A stretch of DNA of 64,000 bases from the NCBI RefSeq assembly GCF_001540865.1, contig NC_033642.1, positions 715,450-779,449 on the forward strand. The letters run 5' to 3'. Both the position numbers and the translations under genes were made by a program. Shown here piece by piece: positions 1 to 11,351 of this stretch. This DNA comes from Ananas comosus. Lineage: Eukaryota > Streptophyta > Magnoliopsida > Poales > Bromeliaceae. Numbering within the stretch: the first letter of the stretch is position 1; every line of letters starts with the position of its first letter. The notes below the pieces were generated by a model that saw nothing but the letters and a program-made list of their open reading frames with translations, searched no databases and had not been told where the DNA came from.

Positions 1-577
1 AAACTTAACACCAGAGCAAGTACAAGAGCTAGGGCAAAAGCCTGAATATATGAGACTCTGGGAAAAGGTAAGAAGGAAAAGAGATGGTAATTGGGTTGAT
101 AAAGATGCTGAAGATGCATATAAGCGAATGGAAGAACTTCATGGCGACCAATTAAAACAGTACAGACAGGACACACTCTCTACAGAACGAGCATATACAT
201 TAGTACTTGGCCATCGATCTAGCTACATCCGTGGTATGGGCTCAGGTCCTATTCCTTTGGAAAGTGGCGGTACTAGAGGACAAAGGATTCGTGCGCAAAT
301 ACGAGCAGAAATAGAACAAGAAATGACTACACGAATTCAAACCGAAGTGGAGGAACGAATGAGCCAAAGGGAAAGAGAAGCTGAGACACTAATTGCTGAA
401 ATGCAAGCACAGATGCGTGCTGAGATGCAATCTCAGATGCGTAGCATGATGGAGCAGCTTTCACAAATGGGATTGCCCATTCCTACTCAACAAGCATCGA
501 AAGATAATGTAAGTTAGTTTGTTTCAATAAAATGAGTTGAATAATTTCAAGTTAAATTATTTGGTGTATTAGAAATA
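1..577 (+). pseudogene. CACTA transposon ORF fragment (plant Transposase_24 / Ptta-En-Spm type), left-truncated by the window
   Basis: The segment duplicates 36839-37415 at a constant offset, with about 12 differences in 577 bases by eye (about 98% identical). Positions 1-508 correspond to the long third exon of the complete copy. The frame is open through the TPEQVQELG, RRKRDGNWVD and GHRSSYIRGMGSGP motifs and a glutamate/methionine-rich coiled-coil tail, and the GTAAGT donor at 509-514 is kept. Homology stops at about 577, inside the following intron, and minus-strand gypsy sequence begins within a few bases. The last exon is therefore missing here. The rest of the element would lie left of the window. 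The family is associated with CACTA transposons; its molecular role is not established from this sequence. Confidence 0.8.
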
Positions 578-580
578 ATT

Positions 581-2159
581 ATGTACTTTTACATACGGAA
601 TAGTCCGATTCCGTAGCTTCCGCTCCTCTCAAGTAAGAATGCTCACCGAAAATTCTTCATAAGTGACATCTTCGTGTAACTCCACCGGTTCATACTCCAA
701 TACATGTGAGGAGTTCCAGAAATACTTGCGAAGATTCGAAACATGGAATACATTGTGCACTCCCGCAAGCTTCGGCGGTAATGCTAACTTGTACGCCAGG
801 GGCCCGATTTGCTCTAGAATTTCGTAGGGCCCAATATATCAGGGACTAAGCTTCCCCCGAAGACCAAATCGCTTTACTCCTTTCATAGGCGACACTTTGA
901 GAAACACTCGGTCGCTAACCGCAAATTTCAAATCCTTCCGGTGCTTATTCGCATAGCTTCGTTGCCGGGATTGTGCCGTCATCAGCTTTTCACGAGCAAT
1001 GCGGACCTTTTCTTCCGCTTCTTGTACCACATCCGGACCAAGGGCGACTCTTTCACCCACCTCGCTCCAATGGATAGGAGAATGGCACTTCTGCCCATAC
1101 AATGCCTCAAATGGCGCCATCGCTATACTCTCCTGATAACCGTTATTGTAAGCGAACTCCGCCATCAGCAAATACTCATGCCATCCTCCACGGTAGTCTA
1201 GCACACATGCTCGCAACATGTCGTCGAGTATCTGAATTGTCCTCTCAGATTGCCCATCACTCTGAGGATGAAACGCCGTGCTGAAATCGAGCCGCGTGCC
1301 TAGAGCATCTTGCAAGCTCCTCCAGAAATGAGAAGTGAACCGGGGGTCTCGATCTGATACAATCGACATGGGAACCCCATGCAATCTCACTATCTCGTCC
1401 AAGTAAACCTGGGCCAACTTGTCTCCAGACCACGTGGTGTGGATCGGCAAGAAGTGAGCCGATTTCGTCAAACGGTCCACAACCACCCATATAGCGTCAT
1501 GTCCAACTTGCGATCGGGGTAGTCCGACCACAAAGTCCATTGCGACATCCTCCCATTTCCACACGGGGATTGGTAAGCTCTGCAACTTCCCCGCAGGAAA
1601 ACGACGCTCGGCCTTCACTTGTTGGCACGTCAAGCACTGCGCCACGAACTCTCCAATGCCCTTCTTCATACCTGGCCACCAATAATGCACCTTTAGATCC
1701 TTGTACATCTTAGTACCGCCCGGGTGAATACTATACGGGGAATGATGCGCCTCTTGCAACACCATCTTACGAATCTCATCGTCCTTGGGTATGCACAATC
1801 GGTTTCTGAACCGAAGTGCACTACCAGGTTCCACGCCGAAATTGCCAGCGCGCAAGATAGTCGGAACTTCCGGCGCCACTACCTCCAATCCAAATCGTTG
1901 CATCTCTTTATGCAATAACGGTTGACTAGTAATCGCCGTCGCCAAGTTCTCAATAGATTTCCTACTTAGCGCATCGGCCACCACATTGGCTTTACCGGGG
2001 TGGTACAGGATAGTAAAATCATAATCTTTTATCAGTTCCAGCCACCGCCGCTGCCGCATATTCAACTCTTTCTGGGTGAACAAATACTTGAGGCTTTTGT
2101 AATCAGTATACACCTCACAATGCTCACCGTAAAGATAGTGCCTCCATAGCTTTAGCGCG
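581..2159 (-). pseudogene. Ty3/gypsy element A polyprotein, 3' part: RNase H end, integrase, chromodomain-like tail
   Basis: Read on the minus strand from 2159, the frame resumes with [12 protein letters not shown], the end of RNase H. It continues into integrase. The zinc-binding part shows H-x(n)-H ([11 protein letters not shown]) and CLTCQQVK. The catalytic core shows DFVVGLP, SDRDPRF and SDGQSERT, the three acidic positions of DDE integrases. A stop replaces a codon just after RGKLSP at about 839. The same reading then continues (YEILEQIGP, GVHNVFHVS, LRNRTIPYVKV) to about 583, with one more stop. There is no polypurine tract or 3' LTR: the element is cut off against the CACTA fragment at 577-583. 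The nearest relative in the window is the plus-strand element C. Not functional. Confidence 0.88.
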
Positions 2160-3550
2160 GCGTTGCCGCCTTGCATGCAAGCGAAGCGCAATTGGCGGCA
2201 ATTAATAGCTCACTGAGCGATGATTGATGCAGTCAGTCAGTGCCCTCGATTGTTCCAGATAGAAGGATCATGGCGCCCCGGAACCATGACATCCAGCAGC
2301 AGCAGCATCTCCTTGCGTGCAAGAGAAAGATATGCCGGCCGTTATTCTCGGCTCTGTGTTGCAGCTAAAGCAAAGATAAAGCATTTTTGCTTTTAGCTTC
2401 TTATTCTTTGCCAACCAACCAAAAGGTACCAAGCAAGCGGTTAGCTGTAGCGCTTTCAAAGTAGAAGAGTGGTCTCTTTTTCATTGGTGGTGTAAGATAA
2501 GAAGCGCGCTATCCTCTTTGTCTTGAAAGAAAGTGAGTAAGCGTATACGTTAGATAAGTAAGCAGCGTAATAAGCCGGCCGAATAAGCAATTGAAAACGA
2601 AAGATCAAAGTCATTCATGCCTGTGTCCCTCCATAGAACATATGATTGATTGAATGAAGTGGCTGGCGTGGCGAGAAAAATCAGTGAAGGTCCCATGCAC
2701 CATGCCTGCAGCCTGCTCTTGTCATGCAGGCTCCCCACGCTGAATAACATGGGGGCTGTTTGCCTTTGGTCAAAATAAATGGGGAACACCTGCTCGCTGA
2801 CCCCTCTCTTCCTTCCTATGGACGACAAAAAGCAGGGTGCTCCCAATTACAATTATATTCATTAGGGCAGGGCGTATCAGACTTGATTTGCGGCAGTCAA
2901 GGTCTGTCTTGTATAAGCGAGCAAATAGGCGCCCCCTATATCTTAAGGGCCTGTTCTAGTTCTGGCAGGGCTCCTGTTCTATCTAAGCGGGAGCTGGGTT
3001 CGCCCTCCGCCATTAAAGAAGGGGAGATGGAAGGGCAACCGTGCAGAATGCAAGGCGTGTGTGGAAGCGAGCAGGCAGGAATGAAGGCTGCGAACGAAAG
3101 AGATGTGTGGCTGAGGGGAGGAGAGAAAGAAGGCATGCATTGAAATTTTCTTTCTGTCTCCTGTTCGAGAATCTATGATAGGAAGGACAGATAAGGCTAA
3201 GGAAGAATGAAAGGAAGTCCATTACTGAGAAGTGGTGATCTCATCTCGTCTTGCTTGCTGGGAGAGAGGAAGCTTCCGGACCACCTTTTCAAGCCTGATA
3301 GCGAGCGATCACTCAGCAATGATACCGCCGGCCGGGAATAAGTACCTATCCCTTACGGGAATCGAACCCGTGTCTTCGACATGAAAAGACGATGTCCTAA
3401 CCACTGGACGAAAGGGACCAAAAAGCAATTCTTCATATAAAAAAGAAAAGAGATTATTCTTTCTATACGAAATTCGACGATTTCGTTTGTGTTCATGTTG
3501 GCGATTTATGATGTGAATTCGGCGGGTCGTCTCCCCTTCAATCGGAAGAG
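2160..3550. other. Nuclear insertion of mitochondrial DNA (NUMT) inside gypsy element A
   Basis: This 1.39 kb block interrupts the RNase H coding region between ELAAV (3551 side) and ALKLW (2159 side). Compared with element C, only about 6 bases of the retroelement are missing at the join. It contains a plant mitochondrial trnE(UUC) and otherwise long spacer of the composition typical of plant mitochondrial genomes, with no ORF I recognise. The mitochondrial identity of the spacer rests on the tRNA and on general resemblance, not on a search. No target-site duplication is seen, which fits end-joining repair of a break. The insertion is younger than element A. Confidence 0.8.
3347..3418 (-). 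tRNA. trnE: tRNA-Glu (UUC), plant mitochondrial type, in the NUMT
   Basis: Read on the minus strand, all four arms form. The acceptor GTCCCTT pairs with AAGGGAT (first pair G-U), with discriminator A. The D arm is GTCC/GGAC. The anticodon arm is TCGTC/GTCGA with one mismatch, its loop TTTTCAT giving anticodon TTC. The T arm is ACGGG-TTCGATT-CCCGT. Length is 72 nt with no encoded CCA tail. The sequence looks like the mitochondrial trnE of plants rather than the plastid gene or a nuclear tRNA. In the nucleus it is probably an inert passenger, although the intact A- and B-box-like arms leave RNA polymerase III transcription possible. Confidence 0.92.
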
Positions 3551-6507
3551 ACCGCCGCTAACTCGAGATCATGTATCGGGTAGTTCTTCTCATAGCTTTT
3601 CAATTGGCGCGAAGCATACGCAATGACTCGCCCATTTTGCATAAGAACACACCCGAGACCGGTGTAGGAAGCATCACTGTACACCATGAAACTTTCTCCC
3701 GGCGTCGGCAAGGCAAGTACCAGGATAGACGTCAACTTCTCTTTCAACTCTTGGAAGCTTCGGTCGCAACCGACACTCCAATCGAATCTTACTCCTTTGT
3801 GCGTAAGGCATGTGAGAGGAGTAGTCAACTTCGCAAACCCCTCAACAAAACGCCGATAATAGCCTGCCAATCCGAGGAAACTGCGGACTTCCGCCACACT
3901 CGTAGGACGAGGCCAATCTCGAATCGCCTCAATCTTCTTTGGATCCACCGAGATTCCACTCCCGAATATCACATGGCCTAAAAAGGTTACCTCCGAAAGC
4001 CAGAATTTGCACTTCTTGAGCTTAGCATAAAGCTTCTCGTCACGGAGTATTTGCAACACGGTCCTTAGATGTTCCTCGTGCTCTTCTTCACTCCGCGAAT
4101 ACACCAACACGTCGTCGATAAACACCACGACGCACTTATCCAACATTGGTCGAAAGACCCTATTCATCAAATCCATAAACGCTGCCGAGGCATTAGTAAG
4201 CCCAAACGGCATCACCGTAAACTCATAGTGGCCGTACTGCGTACGATATGTCGTTTTGTGCATGTCCTTCGGTCGAATTTTCAACTGGTGATATCCCGAC
4301 TGAAGATCTATCTTCGAGTATACCTGCGACCCCTGCAACTGATCGAACAGGTCGTCTATTCTCGGCAATGGGTACTTATTCTTAATCGTCACTTTATTCA
4401 ACTCGCGATAATCTATGCAAAGTCGAAGAATACCGTCCTTCTTTTTCACAAATAACACCGGTGCTCCCCACGGGGACACGCTTGGCCTCACGAAGCCTTT
4501 ATCGAGCAAGTCCTGCAGCTGGGCCTTTAGCTCTTTAAGCTCTACCGGTGCCATCCTATATGGAGCTTTTGAAATTGGTGCCACTCCGGGAATCAAGTCA
4601 ATGACGAACTCGACCTCCCGATCTGGTGGTAGTCCCGGTAACTCCGTCAGAAATACGTCCGGATACTCACACACCACCCGAATGTTCCCCAACTCCGGGC
4701 ACTCCTTTTGAGGGTTCACGATGGTCGCCAAGTAAGCTTTGCAACCACCCTTAATCATCTTTCTCGTCCTCATCGTCGATATAGTCGCCGCAAAGCGCGC
4801 GCCTTTACACGCCCAATACACAAACTCTTCTTGACTAGGCTCACGAAAAGTGATCACCTTACTGTCACAGTTGATGCTGGCATAGTACTTGGAGAGCCAA
4901 TTAACTCCCAAGATGACATCAAATCCCCACATCTGCTTAAGCACTAGCAAATCCACCGGCATGATCCAGTCGCCGATTTGCACCGGACAAGCTAGGCACT
5001 CCTCGTGAACTCTAAATGAGTGTTCTGGTGCGTTAACCCACCAATAATCATAATAATGCTCTATATCCATGCCATGCGTCTTAGCGAATGATGCATCAAT
5101 AAACGAATGCGATGCGCCCGTGTCAAATAATGCTCTTGCTCTAATGCCATTAATCAAAATAATACCTGCCACGACGTCGTCGGGTACAGCAGGCTGCTCC
5201 TCCACCTGAGTGGCGAATACCCGTCCACTCGGTGCACGCGATCCCTTCGGCTGACGCGGTGATGAAGCGCGCCCAGCCGACATGGCAGGTGGCAGTCCTG
5301 CAAGCTGTCGTGGAGCATACTGAGCCGAAGCAGCTGACGGAGCAGGTGACGTGCCGCCCGGGCAATCCCATCTCAAGTGTCCCGCTTGGCCGCATCGGAA
5401 ACACCTCCCGTCACGCTGAGAACATTCATTCGGCCTATGATTCCCACCACAGATCACGCACGGGAAGGAACTCATTTGACTCCTTGACTGGCTCCTGTCT
5501 CGCCGCCATTGCGATCTAGGGTACCGAGGGGGTCGCTTGGAACTCGACTGTCCCGCGGAACCACCAGCCAGTCGCTTCTTGGACTTCTCCTTGTCCTTGT
5601 CCCTTTCCAACGCCTCGCGTTCCTCGCGCGTAATGGCGTTGCCGCGCTCTACCCATAGCGCACGGTCGAGCTCCTCTTCATAGGTCTTCAGCCGGAGCGC
5701 CTGAACAGTCTTGAATATCTCCGGCCGCAACCGACGCTCAAAGACCTCCGCCCTATCCCGGTCACCATGAACCAAGCCGGGAACACAATTAACCATGTGC
5801 GAGAACTCCCTTTCATACTCTTGCACCGTTCGGCTTCCTTGCCTTAACTTGCGAAAGTCCTCCTTGATCTTCCGCTTGTCACTTTCCAGAAAGTACTCCA
5901 TCAGTAGAATCTCGCGGAATGCCTCCCAAGTCATAATAGCCGGATCCAAAGACTGACCATTCTTCACTCGCGTCCACCATGATCTAGCCGACCCCTCTAA
6001 ACAGTGAGCCGCCAAACGAATCTTGTCCTTCTCGAGAGTGTAGACATCCTCGAACAACGCCTCCATCACGGAAAGCCACGCCTCCATCAACCATGGGTCT
6101 TTCACATCACCCAAAAAGGTCGAAGGATTAAACCGTTTGAAGGCCGTCAACACCGCCAACGACCGCTCCTGCTCGGCTTCAAGTACCTCCGAAATAGGAG
6201 CCGAAGAGCCTGAAGCTGTCGAAGGAATAGCTGTCACCGATGCCGCCGCCATCGGCGTAGGTGCTACAGGTGCAGGCGGGTCCTGAGGTATAGGTGCAGC
6301 CGTCGCCGCCGTCTGTCGAGCCACCAAGTCATGGAGCCGTTCTATCTGCTCCCCTTGCTGTTGCATAGCCCCAGTCAAAGCTGCTACTTTGGCCCACAAC
6401 TCACGAACTTCATCGGATCCCACTTGCTCTGGCACCTCATCAGGCAATGCCGGAGAGGACCGACGTGTATAATGTCTCGGTGACATCTGTCCTGAAACGA
6501 AACACAC
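3551..6507 (-). pseudogene. Ty3/gypsy element A polyprotein, 5' part: gag, protease, reverse transcriptase, RNase H start
   Basis: One long minus-strand frame starts at 6507; the start at 6486 (MSPRHYTRR) is also plausible. Domains in order are a gag region with [16 protein letters not shown] around residues 130-150, a zinc knuckle [15 protein letters not shown] (about 5359-5405), an aspartic protease site [13 protein letters not shown] (about 5117-5125), a reverse transcriptase with [11 protein letters not shown] (about residue 794; the FIDD box is the gypsy form of YxDD), and RNase H ([10 protein letters not shown]). The frame is undamaged up to ELAAV, where the mitochondrial insertion replaces it with a few foreign codons and a stop. 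The order protease-RT-RNase H-integrase and the C-terminal half point to a chromovirus of the Tekay/Del kind. The intact 5' half suggests a fairly recent insertion, but the split polyprotein cannot be functional. Confidence 0.93.
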
Positions 6508-6800
6508 GCGTTAATACTCGACACCCGAGACTCTTACTCAGTCCAAATAACTACCCAATCAAGCGAAAGCAATCAAGTACGTTCATTTTCTACTCTCAGC
6601 ATTATGTAGTCGTCCGCCCCACATAATCCCTTAAAAGAAAACAAGCGTTCCCTTGAATCCATCTCTATTTCCGTTTAGAGAAGTTTTAATCATAACCCAA
6701 TCAATTAGCCTTTGCATATCCAAGTCCACGTCATACGTGTCCTAATTCCTAAGGTTTCCAATCCTAAGGTCCCTAAGTCCATCCTAGACTTTTGCTTTCA

Positions 6801-6815
6801 CTTGCTCTGATACCA
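6801..6815 (-). promoter_or_regulatory. Primer binding site of element A (initiator tRNA-Met type)
   Basis: On the minus strand the sequence TGGTATCAGAGCAAG follows 7 bases after the LTR end (...GGGGCGTGACA). It is complementary to the 3' end of plant initiator tRNA-Met, the usual gypsy primer. It fixes the orientation of the element and the inner edge of its 5' LTR. The 290 bases between it and the gag start (6508-6800) are an untranslated leader with nothing else recognisable. Confidence 0.88.
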
Positions 6816-8746
6816 CTATATCTGTCACGCCCCGAGCTCCGCCAATTTGGTCGGATTCGAGCACATGACAGACGCCGAACGGACAGTACCTCCCCTGTCC
6901 GCCCAAGGCTCAAACAACAAGTATATTACAAGCAAATCATTAAAGAGAATTGCAGAATATACAAGGTTTGCACGAGGGCAAACAACAACCACAAGTGAAA
7001 GCATCGAAACTATCTAAGCATCCAACATACAAGTCATTTGATTTCATTTGAATCAAACACAAGTAGTCTATTACATTTACATTCATTTACCCATTCATTC
7101 ACATCACGTTTTCCTTTAACCAAATACATTGTTTACACCATTCTTACATTACCCAAAATATAATTTACATTTCTTGCTCTACATTATTTACAGTTCAACA
7201 TCTACAGTTGAGAACACCAAAATGTAGGGAATGCCTATATCTCGAGGGCCGCTAGCTACGGCGCAACACCCTTGCCTCGATCCTCCGCCGCCCCGCTCGC
7301 GCACGGATCTGCAGGGTTAGTGGTAATGAGAATTACAACGAAGTTCCCAGTGGGTTCGGCTGCCGACCACGCCGATTCGCCCACTAGGTCTAATCCAGGC
7401 ATATGTATTTCAATAAAGAAGGATAACAAACCAACTAATGCACTTCTAATACAATGCCTGCAAGAAAGCAAATCACGGATAGATATTCATATTCAAATAC
7501 ATCATGATTATGCATGCATGTCCTTTTCACTTTCCTTTGGCCTTTACCCAATCAACCCGGGGTGCTCCTGGTTTACCCCAACTCACAGTCTACATATCTC
7601 GTCTAACGGGGGAGGCGCAAGGCGCAACCACCCGAAGGATCTTCGCCGGGCACTTTCACCCGTGGTGTTTTTATCACTCCGGAGTACACCGCTTGTGGGG
7701 GAGCGACCTCCCACAAGCCGGAACCAATACATGTGAGTATGATCCCATCATCAATTTGAGAAGGTATAGCCAAACCTGTCTCATGCCTCAATATCTCAAT
7801 GCTAATGATAGGTTCTACCATATCATATATACCACCAATATGAGCCACAATGGTCCTGATGCCATAACACACATAATGCCACTTGGGTTAAACCTTGTTT
7901 AACTATACTCATTTCAATGCCAATCGAGTCACTATAGTCAATGTCACCGTTGTTTACTATGGTCATAGTCTTTTCTCACATTCACATGCATATAGGGTTA
8001 TTCGTTTTCTTGTTGACATGTGCCTATATCATTCACAATAATCTTGAGCAGATAATTGATACAATCAATATATACCATTCATTACCCTACATGCAAGAAT
8101 GCAATAATAACAACATGCTCAAAGTAGTGACATAGACATAGAAAGAGACTCGGTGATTTCGGATAGCACCCCCTACCTTTGTGTGATGCTAGGATGCCGC
8201 GGTTTTGTTTTCACGATTTTCAGACACTTTCGCCGCAAGCTGCGGCAATCTGTACCAACTCGGCTTCCTTTTCCAATATCTTCACGCACGCTCGTCGTAT
8301 CGCCGAACCGAGTGCACCGATGCGTTCGTTGACCTACCAATTAGGTTAAAAAGAGATCAATCCCAAGATTGAACCTCAAAATCCAAAAACTCTAAAGTTA
8401 GGTCCCTACAAGACATCATCTTCTCCAATCAAGCCCCTAGCTTGAAGAAAAATGGAGGAAAACCACCATAGACATTTCTAAATGCTTTAACTAGAAGCAA
8501 AACCCAAAACCTAACTTATAATCACAAGAACTCACCTTAGAAGTCCAAAGCTTTCCTTCAAAGCCTTGCTCTAGCTTGCTCTACACATTGGAGAGCTTCT
8601 TCTCCAAGCTTTTCTCCTCTAACTTCCACCTTGGTCCAAGCCCTAGGGAGTGAGAGGAAAAGAGGAGAAGAGTTTTAGAGAGAGAGAGGGAAAGGTTTTA
8701 GGGTTAGGGTGTGAGAGAAATGAGAGCCAACAAGCGGTGTCACTTT

Positions 8747-8778
8747 TGCACAAGGCTTTTGCACAAAAGCCTTGTGCA
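8747..8778. repeat. 32-bp near-perfect palindrome in the U3 of LTR A
   Basis: The arms TGCACAAGGCTTTTG and CAAAAGCCTTGTGCA are inverted repeats around a tiny centre. Further TGCACAAAAGCC copies follow up to about 8870. It lies in the region upstream of the presumed transcription start on the minus strand, so it could be a protein-binding or cruciform-prone site. That function is inference. Confidence 0.7.
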
Positions 8779-8914
8779 CAAAAGCCCCTACTGGGCAAAA
8801 GCACCTTGTACCCATCTCTCATCTCTATACATCCAACCCATGTCACTTTTGCACAAAAGCCCCTCACATTTTCATTTTTGCAAACAGCCCTTACTGGGCA
8901 ATTTCGGGCTCGGG

Positions 8915-9130
8915 GACCGGTCTCTCCCTTCAGGGACCGGTTCCCGAGAGCTATCCTGCAATCTGCGCAGAAGGGGACCGGTCTCCCCCCGACGTAACCG
9001 GTCTCTCGGGACCGGTCTCCCACCGAAGGACCGGTTCCCGAGAGCTCGATTTCCAGGACTTAACCGATTTTTTACCTCGTTCGGCTGATCAACGTTCGAG
9101 AACCGGTCTCTCACCCAAAGGACCGGTCCC
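8915..9130. repeat. Array of eight ACCGGT-centred motifs in the U3 of LTR A
   Basis: The palindromic hexamer ACCGGT recurs eight times in about 215 bases, mostly as GGGACCGGTCTC or GGACCGGTTCCC, with irregular spacing. A related but degenerate series is present in the D-type LTR head (about 16617-16780). A TACCGGTA series lies in the next LTR head (17044-17205). Such clusters in U3 often act as enhancers or silencing targets; neither is shown here. Confidence 0.75.
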
Positions 9131-9302
9131 TCAGAGTAAAATTTCTGGGACTTCTCCAGAATTGCAGTTTCACTCTCTCGGGTCCCTTTATACTTTACAT
9201 ATAGGCTCCAATGCACTTTTAGCCTATAGTAACTCGTTCCTTTCCACGTTCCGCACATTTCGACGGAACTTGGCACGGCTCACGGGGAATTGCTATGTTA
9301 CA

Positions 9303-11331
9303 TATATGGTCTTTTCTCTTCCTCTCACTCTCATTTCTCCCCTTCACACTCACTCTAGAGAGAGAAAGAGAAGGAGAAGAAGAGAAAGAAGAAGGAGAAG
9401 GAGAGGAGCTTACTTAGAGGCTTTGGAGCATCATCCCCTTCCTCTCATCTCAACATTGGTGGCTTGGAGCTCGTGGTTGAAGCTTCGTGGAGGATCAAAC
9501 TTCAACCCTACTTGGTTTAGAGCTTGGGTTGGAGCTTCTCTTGAGGTTGGTAGCTTGTATTCTCCATTTAATACAAGTTTTCTAGATTTTACTAGATGAA
9601 ACCCTAGATTGTAGAATTTGGGTTTATTTTGGGGGTTTTGAATTTGTGGCTTTTAGAGCTCTATTGATGGGATTTGAACCTTGGATTAGGTTGCTTTGGA
9701 AGGGTTTTGGCGCCCATTTGAGCTTTGTTTGAGGATTTCTTCACCTAGGTGAGTTTTTCTCCACCTTAGCCTATATTGCTTATTGATTGAGCTTAGGGTT
9801 GATCGTAAGATTTGTTTGGCTATTGTTCCTACATCTTTAGGGTGCTAGGAGACTAGTGGGCACCTTCGTCAGAGCATACGAAGAGTTTCATGAAGTCGCG
9901 GTGGGTTTGGCTTCATTGGAATAGGAGAAAACTTCTCCTAAGTGATTCAATGTCTTCGTTTCATCGCATCGCATGCATATTCATGCTAGATAGAATTTAT
10001 GTGAATTTTAGAATGCTTAAAATGCATGTGTTATGTATTATGAAAATTCATCTCTATATAGTAGAGCCTTATGTGGACTTAACATGCACGTGAGTAGCAT
10101 TCTTCTTGTGGTTTGGAAACATGCCTCATATGACGAAAATGACTTGAATTATGTATTCTTGAACACTAAACTCATACTTGGACTTAGTGGACAAAAGTGC
10201 CATAAAGGGACACTTGAACTAGAAAACTGTGGAACTGCAACATAGAGGCATAGAAATAGGCCATTGTGACATCGACTATATTCCGTGTTTTAGACATGAT
10301 GACATAGTGATAGGTCATTGATACATAGGCTATATTCCATGTTTTAGACATGATGACTTGAGACTTGAGACAGATTTTACGCTTGTTTGCCCTTGTGCTC
10401 ATTCGCACATGCTTGTGAGGGTCGCTCCCTACAAGCCGGCACTCCGGAGATAGCCATCGCGACATATGCTCGCCCGTGCGGGATTGGGCGCCAAAGTGGA
10501 TTGCCGTAGGGGAGGTTCGTTCCTAGAGTGGGGATGTTGACTACCATGGGGCCATTAGGCACGGCACAAGCCAGACAGCCTATGGGTGGGTCTTACAAGA
10601 TTGCAACTATAAGTAGTTGGTATGCCAAGTCGACTTGAACTAGAATAGTAAACAATAACATCTTACTATTTCCGTTGTGGACATTATGTTGGTTGCATAC
10701 TCATGCTTATTTATGTTAGCATAGCTTTCTTACTTATGCAAATCATGCTAAGTAGAGACATCATGTTATAGCCAGCATTCATGTTTATTTACTTGCTGTT
10801 CATTTCGATATTTACTCGCTTCTACTTACTTGCATAGTTTTGGGCCTAGTGGTGCTTTTCACTGAAGTCAGTAATTGCCCACTGGGAACTATTATTTAAT
10901 AGTTCTCATGCACCTGTTTCTATGTTTCCTTTTCAGAGCCTTCGGCACCGACGAAGGCACGGGATCGCGGCAAGGGAGTCGCATAGCTAGATAGCGGAGC
11001 TTGCTGTTGCTCCTAGGTGGTCACTCTCTTCTTTTTGGTTTTGTGAGAGAGAGAGTTTTGTTACCCTGTATAGAGACCACCCATGTTTTATGTTTAGCAT
11101 TTGTTTTTAGGATTCTTCTTATACTACTTCATGTCTTTATCTAGTGGGCTTTCGGCTTTATGTTCATTTCTTTTATTGTAGCTCATAGATACACTTTGCT
11201 CTAATACAGCTAGATGTTCTCTCTCTTCTTGGCTTATTTATCGTTTTGTTTTAGACGCCTTATATGTTTTAGACATATGGCGGGTCTGGGCACGCGCTGG
11301 GCGGGCTTCCGCTGGGTCCCGGGGCGTGACA
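9303..11331 (+). repeat. 5' LTR of gypsy element D, missing its outer end
   Basis: The right end is exact: GGGTCCCGGGGCGTGACA followed by the primer site. Part of it (10931-11331) recurs inverted at 21575-21974. The left end lacks the LTR start seen at 16464 and 16848 and begins directly at the edge of LTR A, so the first several hundred bases of U3 are gone. Element A probably landed in this LTR or recombined with it. It contains a purine-rich stretch (9355-9405) and no gene I recognise; its longer frames are not coding. Confidence 0.8.
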
Positions 11332-11339
11332 GATTAGTT

Positions 11340-11351
11340 TGGTATCAGAGT
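11340..11351 (+). promoter_or_regulatory. Primer binding site of element D (initiator tRNA-Met type)
   Basis: TGGTATCAGAGT lies 8 bases inside the LTR end at 11331. It matches the initiator tRNA-Met primer except for the last base (T for C), a sign of decay. The leader 11352-11613 is untranslated with nothing else visible. Confidence 0.8.

Larger units (their letters stand above)
6823..9302 (-). repeat. 5' LTR of gypsy element A (about 2480 bp)
   Basis: On the minus strand it runs from TGTAACATAG (complement of 9293-9302) to GGGGCGTGACA (complement of 6823-6833), with TG...CA ends and the primer site immediately inside. The first bases match the 3' LTR start of element C at 21484, including the shared stretch around GTTCCGTCGAAAT. 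The length suits Tekay/Del chromoviruses. Long frames inside it are not genes. Its outer part (8740-9130) is full of short palindromes. The outer end abuts a D-type LTR at 9303, so the two elements lie head to head. No second LTR of element A exists in the window, so age cannot be read from an LTR pair. Confidence 0.88.

Noticed and set aside
2268..3222. Small frames within the mitochondrial insertion
   Set aside because: No resemblance to a mitochondrial gene product; they lie in intergenic mitochondrial spacer.
8772..9599. 275-codon plus-strand frame
   Set aside because: It crosses the border between LTR A (antisense) and LTR D and is made of LTR repeats; no domain, composition driven by GGACCGGTC repeats.
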